The notes: generated by a model from the sequence alone, not told the origin. Positions 26,450 through 35,398 are shown, counted from the first letter of the stretch. The stretch is 64,000 nucleotides of DNA from Roseomonas xinghualingensis (GCF_025791835.1 NZ_JAOXLP010000006.1:1-64000), one strand, 5' to 3'. Numbers and translations: made by a program.

Positions 26450-28101
26450 GGGGCGGAGCCCTCCTGCTCGGTGCCAGCAGCGCGGGCGCGCTCCTCGGCA
26501 ACCAGGGTGCTGGCCAGCAGCTTGCCGGCGGGGGAACGGGGAAGGGATTCGCGCAGCTCCAGCGCGGCGGGCATCTCGTGCCGGCCGACACGGTCGCGCA
26601 GGAAGGCCTTCAGCTCATCGAGCGCCAGTGGCGCCGCGCCGGGGCGCAGCGTGACGAAGGCCTTGGCGGACTGGCCGCGATAAGGGTCAGGTATACCGAT
26701 CACGATCACCTCGGCGACGTCGGGATGCTCGTGGATCGCGGATTCGATCGCGGCCGGATACACATTGAAACCACCGGAAATGATCATGTTCTTCCGCCGG
26801 TCCATGAGGAAGAACATGCCATCCGCCTCCATCCGGCCGATATCGCCCGTGAGGAACCAACCTTCGCAGAAAGCCGCGGCGGTTTCCTCGGGCTTGTTCC
26901 AGTAGCCAGCAAAAACGGTGGGGCCGCGGATCGCGATCTCGCCGACCTCGCCGGGCTGCAACTCGCGGGTGGGATCGCCAAGCGCGACAATGCGGAGATC
27001 CACGCCCGGCAAGGGCAGGCCGATGATACCCGGGCGCGGCTTGGCGGCGACAGGCACGCGCGTGCCGGCGGGGCCGGTTTCCGTCATGCCCCAGCCAATG
27101 CGCAGGCGCTGGCCGAGCAGGGCTTCCACCCGTGCCCCCACGTCGAAGGGCAGTGGGGCACCGCCGGATATGCAGGACCGTAGCGAGGACAGATCGTATT
27201 TCGCCGCATCTGGATGGTTCAGCATCGCGATCCAGAGCGTGGGCACGCCGGAGAGGATGGTGACGCGCCGCGTCTCGATGTCGCGGAAGGTCGCCTCGGC
27301 GTCGAAGCGCGGACGCAGCAGGATCTCGTTGCCATCGACCAGATGGCGCAGCAGCACAGTGGTCAGCGCGTAGATGTGGAACAGCGGCAGCACGGCCAGC
27401 ACACGCTGCTCACCTTCCGCCTGCACACCGCCATCCTGCCAGTTGCGATAGGTGCTGACAGCGGCGGTGAGATTGCCATGGGTGAGCATCGCACCCTTTG
27501 GCATGCCTGTGGTGCCGCCCGTGTATTGCAGCAACGCGACATCGCCCGGCGAGACGACGGGCCAGGATTCCGGCGGATCCGCCGCCAGGGCGGAGAGGGA
27601 TTGCGCACGGACATCCCCCTGCCCCGCCTCGCCGCCCCATTCGGCATCCTCGCCGAGCAGCACGCGATCGGCGGCCCCGGCATCGAGCAGGTCCAGCGCG
27701 GTGGAGAGCATGCCCGGCAGGTCGGTGGTGATGATCGTGCGGGCACCGCTGTCGGTCAGCTTATGCTGCAGCACACGCTTCGCATCGAGCGGGCTGAGAT
27801 GCACGGCCCGCGCGCCGATCCGGGCAAGGGCCAGGAAGGAAACCGGATGCCAGGGGGTGTTGGGCAGAAGCAGGCCCACGGGCTGCCCCGGGGTGATGCC
27901 AAGGCGCAGCAGCCCGGCGGCAATGCGATCCACCTTCGAGCGGAGTTCCGCATAGCTGATCCGGTGGCCGCGATATTCGAGGGCGGGATTGCCGGACCAG
28001 CGGTCGGCGGCGGTGTCGAGCAGCGAGCCCAGCGTGCCGCTCGCCAGCGGCGCGTCCCAGCGGCAACCTTCCGGATAGGAGGCGGTCCAGGGGCGGATCA
28101 T
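26446..28101 (-). CDS. AMP-forming acyl-CoA ligase
   Basis: A 551-aa ANL-superfamily ligase activating a carboxylic acid with ATP and CoA. The P-loop-like motif YTGGTTGMPKGA is at about 193-204, GWGMTETGP is motif A4/A5, TGDIGRMEADGMFFLMDRRKNMIISGG covers the hinge, and the catalytic Lys is in SPAGKLL near the C-terminus. First gene of the catabolic operon, reading away from the divergent IclR gene with a palindromic operator between. Substrate is probably a medium or unusual carboxylate; cannot be read from sequence. Confidence 0.92.
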   Translation of the reverse strand: MIRPWTASYPEGCRWDAPLASGTLGSLLDTAADRWSGNPALEYRGHRISYAELRSKVDRIAAGLLRLGITPGQPVGLLLPNTPWHPVSFLALARIGARAVHLSPLDAKRVLQHKLTDSGARTIITTDLPGMLSTALDLLDAGAADRVLLGEDAEWGGEAGQGDVRAQSLSALAADPPESWPVVSPGDVALLQYTGGTTGMPKGAMLTHGNLTAAVSTYRNWQDGGVQAEGEQRVLAVLPLFHIYALTTVLLRHLVDGNEILLRPRFDAEATFRDIETRRVTILSGVPTLWIAMLNHPDAAKYDLSSLRSCISGGAPLPFDVGARVEALLGQRLRIGWGMTETGPAGTRVPVAAKPRPGIIGLPLPGVDLRIVALGDPTRELQPGEVGEIAIRGPTVFAGYWNKPEETAAAFCEGWFLTGDIGRMEADGMFFLMDRRKNMIISGGFNVYPAAIESAIHEHPDVAEVIVIGIPDPYRGQSAKAFVTLRPGAAPLALDELKAFLRDRVGRHEMPAALELRESLPRSPAGKLLASTLVAEERARAAGTEQEGSAP

Positions 28102-28241
28102 GCTCCACTGCCCTCCGGCTTGGCGCGCGGCGGGTGCACCGGCGGGGTTTCAGCGCGAAGATGCGCCATTCCGCCATTGACCGTCAGTGAACCCGAACAG
28201 GGCCTCATCACTGCGTCTCCCGACCAGCTATTTACGCTTTC

Positions 28242-28262
28242 TATTTCCGCATTGCGGAAATA
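28242..28262. promoter_or_regulatory. IclR-type palindromic operator
   Basis: TATTTCCGC and GCGGAAATA form perfect 9-bp arms around ATT. It lies in the 224-bp region between the CoA ligase gene and the divergent iclR-type gene. The GGAAAT/ATTTCC half-sites resemble known IclR-family operators, so autoregulation plus control of the catabolic operon is likely. Confidence 0.7.
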
Positions 28263-28325
28263 TCTTCTGCCGGTTCGCGGCTGGTATCGACCAGCCGTCG
28301 CATGTGGTCAAGCGGCGGAGGGGAG

Positions 28326-29129
28326 ATGCGCAAGCGGTCCGTGGCGGCATCCGCCAAGGATGAGGAGTCCGACCGCCAGTTCGTCGCCGCGATCGCGCGC
28401 GGCTTCGATATCCTGCATGCCTTCCAGGCGGAGGACCCGATCCTGGGGAACCAGGATCTGGCCGAGCGCACTGGCCTGCCCCGTGCCACCGTCTCGCGGC
28501 TGACTCATACGCTGACCCGGCTGGGCTACCTCATCTACCTGCCACGCTTCGGCAAATACCAGCTGGGGCTCGGGGCGGTGCCGGTGGGGCAGCTGGCGCT
28601 GGCCAATCTAGCGATCCGGCGGGTCGCGGCGCCGCTGATGCGGCAGATCGCGCAGGAGACGGATGCCTCCGTCGCGCTCGGGCTGCGGAATGGGCTGTCC
28701 ATGCTCTATGTCGAGCATGTCTCACCGCGTTCCGCCGTCGCGCTGCAACTGGCTGTGGGATCGCGCGTGCCGATCGCGCTGACCGCCATGGGGCGCGCCT
28801 ATTACGCGGCGGCCGGAGAGGCTGAGCGTGCGGCGATCGATGCCGAACTGGCGGCGCGCATGCCGGTGGAATGGCCGCGTATCCGCGAAGGGCTGCATGA
28901 GGCGATGGTGATGCGTGCCACGCTGGGCTTCACCGCCTCGACCGGCGACTGGAATCCCACGGTGCACGCGGCGGGTGCCGCCATTGCCCTGCCAGGCGGC
29001 GAGATCGCCGTGCTGAACTGCGGCGCACCGGCCTTCCTGATGGATCGCGAGCGGCTGATGCGGGAGATCGGGCCACGCCTCGGCGCAGTGGCCCGGCGGA
29101 TCGAGGCGATGGTGCTGCGCCAGCCCTGA
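28326..29129 (+). CDS. IclR family transcriptional regulator
   Basis: A 267-aa regulator. The N-terminal winged helix-turn-helix (about 20-85) has FVAAIARGFDILHAFQ, the recognition region LAERTGLPRATVSRLTHTL and the LGYLIYLPRFGKYQLG wing. The C-terminal effector domain includes VPIALTAMGRAYYAA and the closing AAIALPGGEIAVLNCG. It probably senses the substrate or a CoA intermediate of the divergent operon. Start 28326 follows a GGAGGGGAG purine stretch; ATG 28302 is the alternative and lacks a ribosome site. Confidence 0.9.
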   Translation: MRKRSVAASAKDEESDRQFVAAIARGFDILHAFQAEDPILGNQDLAERTGLPRATVSRLTHTLTRLGYLIYLPRFGKYQLGLGAVPVGQLALANLAIRRVAAPLMRQIAQETDASVALGLRNGLSMLYVEHVSPRSAVALQLAVGSRVPIALTAMGRAYYAAAGEAERAAIDAELAARMPVEWPRIREGLHEAMVMRATLGFTASTGDWNPTVHAAGAAIALPGGEIAVLNCGAPAFLMDRERLMREIGPRLGAVARRIEAMVLRQP

Positions 29130-29135
29130 GGCGCG

Positions 29136-29163
29136 CCCGCGACGGCCAAGCAGCCGTCGCGGG
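29136..29163 (+). terminator. Hairpin after iclR-type gene
   Basis: Perfect 11-bp arms CCCGCGACGGC / GCCGTCGCGGG with a 6-base loop, six bases past the regulator stop. It is the first of two hairpins between convergent genes. Confidence 0.6.
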
Positions 29164-29171
29164 GCTTGCGG

Positions 29172-29193
29172 GCGCCGGGGAAAGCCCCGGCGC
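29172..29193 (-). terminator. Hairpin after degP
   Basis: Perfect 9-bp arms GCGCCGGGG / CCCCGGCGC with an AAAG loop, seven bases past the protease stop on its strand. It pairs with the hairpin at 29136-29163 to insulate the convergent genes. Confidence 0.6.
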
Positions 29194-29199
29194 GACCGG

Positions 29200-30750
29200 T
29201 CAGTTACGGCGCTGGTTGCCTTCCTCGCGGAGGCGCAGCGGCACGAAGCGCTGGCCCTGCGGCCCCTCGATGAGCAGCAGCGTGCTGGCGCGGTTCTGCC
29301 GGCGCAGGGCCTCGATGCGGGCCTGCACCTCCTGCGGGGTGTTCACGCGCTCCTGCTGCACTTCCACGATCACGTCGCCGGGACGCAGGTCGCGTTCGGC
29401 GGCGTTGCCGCCGGGCTCCACCTCCATGATCACCACGCCGCGCTGGTCGGGACGCAGGCTGAAGCGCTCGCGCAGTTCGGGCGTGATCTGGCCGACCTTC
29501 AGGCCCAGGCCCGCCAGATCCACCACCTGGCTGCGCGACTGCCCGGCGGGAGAGCGCGAGGCCTCGGCCTGATCGGCCGGAAGTTCGGCGACGGTGACGT
29601 TGAGCGTCTCCTCCTTGCCATCGCGCCACACCGTGACCGGCACCTGGGAACCGACGCGGGTGTCGGCGACGATGCGTGGCAGGTTCCGCATCTCGCGGAC
29701 ATCCTGGTTATTGAAGCGCAGGATCACGTCGCCGTTGCGGATGCCGCCCTTGGCTGCCGGGCCGTCCTCCTGCGCGCGGGCGACGAGCGCGCCACGGCTG
29801 CCGTTCTTCAGGCCCAGGCTCTCGGCGATTTCGTCGGTCACCTGCTGGATGTTCACGCCCAGCCAGCCGCGCTGCACGCGCCCGTTTTCCTTCAGCTGCA
29901 CGACAATGCCGCGCGCCAGGTTGGAGGGAATGGCGAAGCCGATGCCGATCGAACCGCCGGAGGGCGAGTAGATGGCGGTGTTGATGCCGATCACCTTGCC
30001 ATTCATGTCGAAGAGCGGGCCGCCGGAATTACCGCGGTTGATGGCAGCGTCGGTCTGGATGAAGTCGTCATAAAGGCCCTGGCGGATATCGCGCGAGCGG
30101 GCCGAGATGATGCCGGCGGAAACAGAGGAGGACAGGCCGAAGGGATTGCCGATGGCAAGCACCCAGTCGCCGACATGCGCGTCGTCCGAATTGCCGAAAT
30201 CCACCGCGGTGAGCGGCCGATCCGTCTTGATGCGGAGCAGCGCGATATCGGTGCGCGGATCGGTGCCCACCAGCTCGGCGGGCAGGGTCGTGTTGTCGTT
30301 CAGCACCACATTGATCTCGGTGCCGCCCTCGACGACGTGGTTGTTGGTCACCACCAGCTTCTCGTCGGCATCGATGATGAAGCCGGAGCCGAGGGAGGTG
30401 CCGCGGCGCTGCTGCGGCGAGGGCCCAGGGCGGCCGGGCATGCCAGGCGGGCGGTTACGCTCGAGGAAATCCCGGAAGAATTCCTCGAAGGGGCTGCCGG
30501 GCGGGGCCTGGGGAGCATCCGGGGCATCGGGACGCTGGGCATTGCGGGCAGCAGGGGCAGTGCTGACCTGCACGCTGACGACAGCAGGCGTGAGCTGCTG
30601 CGCCAGAGGCCGGAAGGAGGCGGGGGCATCCCGCATCGGGGTCTGCGCGAGGCTCGGCGCCATGGGCGCTGCCGCCATGGTCGCGATCAGGGCCAGGGTG
30701 GCGGCAATAGGGGTACGGAAGCGCACTGGCGGTTTCCCTTCGGGCTTCAT
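29200..30750 (-). CDS. degP: Periplasmic serine protease Do (DegP/HtrA family)
   Basis: A 516-aa HtrA-type protease and chaperone for misfolded envelope proteins. A signal peptide ends near APSLAQ (about 36). The trypsin-like domain has the catalytic triad His138 (TNNHVVEG), Asp168 (TDIALLR) and Ser242 (RGNSGGPL). Two PDZ domains follow (about 300-395 and 420-510), the full DegP arrangement. A Pro-rich stretch (about 100-112) lies where the LA loop is expected. The ATG lacks a good ribosome site; a GTG eight codons later with AGGG upstream is possible. It lies downstream of hflKC on the same strand behind a terminator. Confidence 0.94.
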   Translation of the reverse strand: MKPEGKPPVRFRTPIAATLALIATMAAAPMAPSLAQTPMRDAPASFRPLAQQLTPAVVSVQVSTAPAARNAQRPDAPDAPQAPPGSPFEEFFRDFLERNRPPGMPGRPGPSPQQRRGTSLGSGFIIDADEKLVVTNNHVVEGGTEINVVLNDNTTLPAELVGTDPRTDIALLRIKTDRPLTAVDFGNSDDAHVGDWVLAIGNPFGLSSSVSAGIISARSRDIRQGLYDDFIQTDAAINRGNSGGPLFDMNGKVIGINTAIYSPSGGSIGIGFAIPSNLARGIVVQLKENGRVQRGWLGVNIQQVTDEIAESLGLKNGSRGALVARAQEDGPAAKGGIRNGDVILRFNNQDVREMRNLPRIVADTRVGSQVPVTVWRDGKEETLNVTVAELPADQAEASRSPAGQSRSQVVDLAGLGLKVGQITPELRERFSLRPDQRGVVIMEVEPGGNAAERDLRPGDVIVEVQQERVNTPQEVQARIEALRRQNRASTLLLIEGPQGQRFVPLRLREEGNQRRN

Positions 30751-30883
30751 TTAACCGGAACGCGCTGCCCAGGAGCCAGGATTCGGGCCAGGAAGCGCCT
30801 CTTCAGCAGATTGGACCATTCCAGCCAGGACGAAAGGGCCTGCCTGTTACAAAGGGCGACCGGGACCATCACGGGTGGGTGCG

Positions 30884-30924
30884 AATGTAATAACGGCCCG
30901 CCCCCGGGTCTCGGGGACGGGCCG
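30884..30924 (-). terminator. Rho-independent terminator after hflC
   Basis: On the minus strand CGGCCCG and CGGGCCG pair, with an inner CCCC/GGGG stem, and are followed by TTATTACATT. It lies about 20 bases past the hflC stop and separates hflKC from degP. Confidence 0.75.
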
Positions 30925-30943
30925 CTTCGTGCCGGGCAACGCC

Positions 30944-31834
30944 TCAGGGCGTGGCTTCAGTGGTCCCCTGCTGGGGGATCTCCCGGAAGAAACGGAAGAA
31001 CTCGCTATCCGGGGAGAGCAGGAGGCGGGTATCGCCGCCCTCGGAGAAAGCCTCGCGATAGGCCTGCATGCTGCGCCAGAAGCGGAAGAACTCCGGGTCA
31101 CGCTGGAAGGCATCGGCAAAGGTGCGGATGGACTCCTGCTCGCCCTCACCGCGCAGGATGTCGGCGCGGGCCTGGGCCTCGGCCAGCAGCACCGTGCGGT
31201 CGCGGTCGGCAGCGGCGCGGATACGGGCCCCCTGCTCGGCACCCTCGGCGCGCTGCTCGCGGGCAACGCGCTCACGCTCCGACTGCATGCGCGACAGGAT
31301 GGCCTGGGTGTTCTCCTCCGGCAGGTCGGCGCGGCGGATGCGTACATCCTCCACGGCGATGCCGAAGCGCGCGGCCTCGCGATTCACCTGGTCCCGGATC
31401 TCGTTCATGATCTGCATGCGGCGGGCAGACAGAACATTGAGAAGGGATTCGTTACCAAGCACACGCCGCAGCGCGGAGGAGACGATGGACGCGAGACGGC
31501 CACGGATGCCGTTCTCGGCCACGCCCACTGTCTGGAAGAAGAGCAGCGGGTCCGTGATGCGGAAGCGCGTGAAGCTGTCCACGATCAGGCGGCGCTGATC
31601 GTTCAGGATCACTTCCTCACCCGGCGCCTCGAAGTCCAGCAGGCGGCGGTCGAGCGCGATGACGCTCTGGATGAAGGGGACCTTCACATGCAGGCCAGGC
31701 TCCCGGATCACGCGCTTCGGCTCGCCGAACTGCGTGATGAGAACCTGCTGCGTCTGCTGCACGGTGAAGAGGCTGGAGGCGACCGTGACGATCACGACCG
31801 CCACCGCGACGATGGCGATGGTAAGGCGGTTCAT
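30944..31834 (-). CDS. hflC: HflC, membrane protease modulator
   Basis: A 296-aa SPFH/prohibitin-family protein with one N-terminal transmembrane helix (LTIAIVAVAVVIVTVASSLFTV). The SPFH domain begins QQTQQVLITQFGEPKRVI. A long charged coiled coil (about 180-260, ESERVAREQRAEGAEQGA) precedes the C-terminus. With HflK it forms a large periplasmic cage that regulates the FtsH protease. Its ATG overlaps the hflK stop (ATGA). Confidence 0.95.
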   Translation of the reverse strand: MNRLTIAIVAVAVVIVTVASSLFTVQQTQQVLITQFGEPKRVIREPGLHVKVPFIQSVIALDRRLLDFEAPGEEVILNDQRRLIVDSFTRFRITDPLLFFQTVGVAENGIRGRLASIVSSALRRVLGNESLLNVLSARRMQIMNEIRDQVNREAARFGIAVEDVRIRRADLPEENTQAILSRMQSERERVAREQRAEGAEQGARIRAAADRDRTVLLAEAQARADILRGEGEQESIRTFADAFQRDPEFFRFWRSMQAYREAFSEGGDTRLLLSPDSEFFRFFREIPQQGTTEATP

Positions 31835-33075
31835 CGGGCGATCCCCTGCGGGCCGGCCTGCGGCGCGCGTGGCGGCTGGGTGACGGCGGCGCCGGCTTGC
31901 GGCACGGCGCCACGCGCCGGAGGCTGCGGCTGCGGCTGCGGCTGCGGCTGCGGCTGCGGCTGCTGCTGCGCGCGACCGGAGTCAAGATTCAGCAGCGGCA
32001 CGAGACCCTGGAGCCTGTCATCCACGATGATCTTCGGGTTGCGGCGGAGGATGTCCTCCATCGTCTCCAGATAGATGCGGCGGAGCGTGACGTCCTTCGC
32101 GGTCTGATAGGAGGAGAGCACGGAAATGAAGCGCTGCGCCTCGCCCTTGGCGCGGGCGATCTGGCTGTCCTTCTGGCCCTCGGCCTCCTGCACCATCCGC
32201 GCGGCCTCACCGCGCGCGCGCGGGATGATGTCGTTGCGATAGGCTTCGGCCTCGTTGCGGGCACGCTCGCGGTCGGCAGCGGCGCGCTGCACGTCGCGGA
32301 AGGCCTCGATCACGGCATTCGGCGGATCCACCTTCTGCAGCTGGACCTGTGTGATCTCCACGCCCGCGCCATACTGGTCGAGGATCGCCTGGGTGCCGAG
32401 GCGGACCTCCTGCTCGATCTGCGCGCGCGCTTCAGTCAGCGCGGGCTGGATCGGCGTGCGGCCGATCACCTCGCGCATCATGCTCTCGGCGGCGGACTTC
32501 ACGGTGACGTCCGGATTGCGCGTGTTGAACAGGTACTCGCCGGCATCGCGGATACGCCAGAACACGGCGAAGTCGATATCGATGATGTTCTCGTCGCCGG
32601 TCAGCATCATGCTTTCCTCCAGCACGTCGCGGCTGGGGGTGGGGCGCTGCGCGATGGCACCGGAATCGACGGCGCTGCGGAAGCCGACATCGACGCGGTT
32701 GATGCGGGTGACGCGCGGCGTCGTCACGCTCTCGACCGGCCAGGGGATGCGGTAGTTAAGGCCCGGGGGGGTGGTGCGGTTGAAGGCGCCGAAGCGCATG
32801 ACCACGCCCTGCTCGTCCGGTTGCACACGGTAGAAGCCTGAGGCACCCCAGGCGGCGACCGCCAGCAGGGCGAGCACGGCGAGGCCCTTGCCCCCACCGC
32901 CGCCGCGCGGCAGCCAGCGGCGCACCGCATCCTGTGCCTGGCGGATGGCGTCATCCAAGTCCGGACCACGGCCGCTTCCGCCGCCAGACGGCGGCACGCC
33001 CCAGGGCCCCTGCGGACGGTTGTTGCCGCCGGGCGATCCCCAGGGGCTCGGTCCGCCGCTATTGTTCCACGGCAT
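31831..33075 (-). CDS. hflK: HflK, membrane protease modulator
   Basis: A 414-aa partner of HflC. A Gly/Pro-rich cytosolic N-terminus (PWNNSGGPSPWGSPGG) typical of HflK precedes a transmembrane helix (LAVLALLAVAAWGASGFY). The SPFH domain starts QPDEQGVVMRFG, followed by a coiled coil (EAYRNDIIPRARGEAARMVQ). The C-terminal tail contains a (Gln-Pro)7 tract at about 371-384 from a hexanucleotide repeat. Start MPWNNSGG was preferred over an ATG 22 codons earlier because it matches family N-termini. Divergent from mrp. Confidence 0.95.
   Translation of the reverse strand: MPWNNSGGPSPWGSPGGNNRPQGPWGVPPSGGGSGRGPDLDDAIRQAQDAVRRWLPRGGGGGKGLAVLALLAVAAWGASGFYRVQPDEQGVVMRFGAFNRTTPPGLNYRIPWPVESVTTPRVTRINRVDVGFRSAVDSGAIAQRPTPSRDVLEESMMLTGDENIIDIDFAVFWRIRDAGEYLFNTRNPDVTVKSAAESMMREVIGRTPIQPALTEARAQIEQEVRLGTQAILDQYGAGVEITQVQLQKVDPPNAVIEAFRDVQRAAADRERARNEAEAYRNDIIPRARGEAARMVQEAEGQKDSQIARAKGEAQRFISVLSSYQTAKDVTLRRIYLETMEDILRRNPKIIVDDRLQGLVPLLNLDSGRAQQQPQPQPQPQPQPQPPARGAVPQAGAAVTQPPRAPQAGPQGIAR
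31922..31963. repeat. Hexanucleotide microsatellite (GGCTGC)7 in hflK
   Basis: Seven exact copies of GGCTGC, reading in frame on the minus strand as alternating Gln-Pro in the disordered HflK tail. Slippage by whole units keeps the frame. Confidence 0.95.
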
Positions 33076-33226
33076 AGGCCGGTCACTCTCCCTCAATAAA
33101 GGCGAGGCCCCGCCCGCTTGCGCGGACTTGGGGCCACCCATATGGCGTTCACAGCCCTGTTCCCCTTGAAGAGGGGCCGGGCCGGGCAGTTGGCCATGTT
33201 GGCCGGATGGCGGGGGTTTTCAAGCG

Positions 33227-34363
33227 ATGGTGAGCGGTCTGGAAGCCTCAGTGCGGGCTACGCTGGCAGGTTTGCGCGATCCTGTCTCGGGGCGGGACAT
33301 CGTTTCCGCGGGTATGGTGGGTGGCGTTTCGGTGCGGGACGGCATGGTTCAGGTGGAAATCGCCGTGCCCCGCGAGCGGGCGCGGGAGATGGAACCGTTA
33401 CGCATCGCAGTGGAGACGGCGGCAAAAAAGGTACCCGGAGTGATTTCGGCCACGGCGGTGCTGACGGCCCATCGGGCCACGCCGCCCGAGGGGGCGAATC
33501 GGGCCGGCCCTCCTCCTGGCTCCCCCCCTGGCCCGCATGCGCATGGGGAGCGTCCGCGCCCGGCCATGCTGCTGCAGGACGTAGGGGCGGTGATCGCGGT
33601 CGCCTCCGGCAAGGGCGGCGTGGGCAAGTCCACCACCGCGGTGAACCTGGCGGTGGCGCTGGCCCAGAAGGGGCTGCGGGTGGGGCTGCTGGATGCCGAT
33701 ATCTATGGCCCTTCCCTGCCGCAGATGCTGGGCGCGCATGAGAAGCCGCAGGCCCAGGGCAACCGGATCATCCCCATCTCCCGCTGGGGGCTGAAGGCGA
33801 TGTCGATTGGCTTCCTGGTGGACCAGGAGACGCCGATGATCTGGCGCGGGCCTATGGTGATGGGCGCGCTGGAGCAGATGATGTCCCAGGTGGAATGGGG
33901 CACGCTGGACGTGATGGTGGTGGACATGCCCCCCGGCACCGGGGACACGCAGCTCACCATGTCCCAGCGTGTGGCGCTGCGGGGCGCGGTCATTGTCTCC
34001 ACCCCGCAGGACGTGGCGCTGCTGGATGCGCGGCGCGGCATCCGCATGTTCGAGAAGGTGAACGTGCCGGTGCTCGGGCTGGTGGAGAACATGAGCTATT
34101 TCTGCTGCCCGAACTGCAACCACCGCAGCGAGATCTTTGGCCATGGCGGCGCCCGCGCCGAGGCGGAGCGGCTGGGGGTCGAGTTCCTGGGCGAGCTGCC
34201 GCTGACGCTTTCGATCCGCGAGCATTCGGACGAAGGCCGGCCGGTGGTGCTGGCGGCACCGGAGAGCGCGGAGGCCGCGGCCTACCGGGCGATCGCGGAC
34301 CGGATCTGGGACAAGGCGGGCGCGCGGCCGGCTGGCAGCGGACCAAGGATCGTCGTGGAATGA
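33227..34363 (+). CDS. mrp: Mrp/ApbC family iron-sulfur carrier ATPase
   Basis: A 378-aa Mrp/NBP35-type protein that binds and transfers Fe-S clusters. An N-terminal MIP18/DUF59 domain (about 1-85, with LRDPVSGRDIVSAGMV) is joined by a Pro/Gly/His-rich linker to the P-loop ATPase. The deviant Walker A is SGKGGVGKST (about 127-136), followed by DADIYGPSLPQMLG. The cluster-binding CPNC is at 294-297. Single gene divergent from hflK and followed by a clear terminator. Confidence 0.94.
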   Translation: MVSGLEASVRATLAGLRDPVSGRDIVSAGMVGGVSVRDGMVQVEIAVPRERAREMEPLRIAVETAAKKVPGVISATAVLTAHRATPPEGANRAGPPPGSPPGPHAHGERPRPAMLLQDVGAVIAVASGKGGVGKSTTAVNLAVALAQKGLRVGLLDADIYGPSLPQMLGAHEKPQAQGNRIIPISRWGLKAMSIGFLVDQETPMIWRGPMVMGALEQMMSQVEWGTLDVMVVDMPPGTGDTQLTMSQRVALRGAVIVSTPQDVALLDARRGIRMFEKVNVPVLGLVENMSYFCCPNCNHRSEIFGHGGARAEAERLGVEFLGELPLTLSIREHSDEGRPVVLAAPESAEAAAYRAIADRIWDKAGARPAGSGPRIVVE

Positions 34364-34433
34364 AGACCCGCCTGTAGCACTGGCCTTCCAGCGCCACCGG
34401 CACATCCACAAGCCCGAAACAAAAGATGAGGGG

Positions 34434-34464
34434 GCCGGAGAGAATTCCTTCTTCCCGGCTTTTT
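34434..34464 (+). terminator. Rho-independent terminator after mrp
   Basis: GCCGG-A-GAGAA pairs with TTCTT-C-CCGGC around TTCC, followed by TTTTT. It ends at the stop codon of the convergent ribokinase-like gene, so the T-tract and that gene's end overlap. Confidence 0.75.
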
Positions 34465-35342
34465 CATCCCATCAACCCGTCCGTCTCTTCCGCCGAAGGC
34501 ATGGCGTCAGCGGCCCCGGGCCGCGACACGGCGATGGAGGCGGCTGCGGCGGCACGGTGCATCGCGGCCTCCAGCGGTGCGCCCCGGGACAGGGCGGCGG
34601 CCAGCACGCCGCACCAGCAGTCCCCAGCGCCGGTGGTGTCGGCCACATGAGCGGGCCAGGCCCCGATGTGCCAATGGGCTTCCGCGGTGGCGGCCTCCGC
34701 ACCTCGCTCCCCAAGGGTGACGGCGATGGAAACACCCAGGGCGGCATGGAGGCCTTTCGCATCCGCGGAGCAACCGAGACGGGCGGCCAGCCAAGCGGCC
34801 TCATGCTCATTCGCAATCAGCAGGCGCAGGGCGCGCAGCGCATCCGGCTCCAGCCATGCGGCGGGGGCGAGGTTGAGGATGGGATGGGCGCCCTCCGCCC
34901 GGGCGCGGTGGATCAGGGCGACGTTCTCCGCAGGCGGTGTCTCCATCTGCATCAGCAGGATGGCGCCTGCGGCCAGGGGCGGAACCTGCGCGGCGCGGGC
35001 CAGGGCATTCGCACCGGACGAGACGGCGATCTGGTTGCGCCCCTGCCCATCCACGCAGATGCAGGCGGCGCCGGTGGGGGCGTCGGTCTCGGCCAGCGCC
35101 GACAGATCCGCGCCGGCAGCGCGGAGAGCGGAAAGGGCGATTTCCGCCATCGGGTCGCGGCCGACCGCGCCAACGAAGCGCACCAGGGCGCCGTCCCGCG
35201 CGGCGGCGACGGCCTGGTTGGCGCCCTTGCCGCCAGGCACGGCCCTCCAGGCGCCGCCAAGAACGGTATGGCCCGGGGCTGGAAGCTGCGGGACAGGGAA
35301 GGTGAGATCGGCATTGACGGAGCCGAAGACGGTGACGCTCAT
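34464..35342 (-). CDS. rbsK: Ribokinase (PfkB family sugar kinase)
   Basis: A PfkB-family kinase of about 292 aa. The N-terminal GSVNADLTFPVPQLPAPGHTV and GGKGANQAVAAAR are ribokinase signatures, and the anion-hole/catalytic motif DTTGAGDCWCG is near residue 245. It probably phosphorylates ribose or a related sugar or nucleoside. An ATG four codons upstream (35354) is equally possible because neither has a strong ribosome site. It lies 56 bases downstream of an SDR gene on the same strand, perhaps as an operon. Confidence 0.85.
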   Translation of the reverse strand: MSVTVFGSVNADLTFPVPQLPAPGHTVLGGAWRAVPGGKGANQAVAAARDGALVRFVGAVGRDPMAEIALSALRAAGADLSALAETDAPTGAACICVDGQGRNQIAVSSGANALARAAQVPPLAAGAILLMQMETPPAENVALIHRARAEGAHPILNLAPAAWLEPDALRALRLLIANEHEAAWLAARLGCSADAKGLHAALGVSIAVTLGERGAEAATAEAHWHIGAWPAHVADTTGAGDCWCGVLAAALSRGAPLEAAMHRAAAAASIAVSRPGAADAMPSAEETDGLMG

Positions 35343-35398
35343 GGTGGCGGCCATTCAGGTGGTGGCGGAGCCGCCTGGCAAGATGCCCTCCCCGCTCC

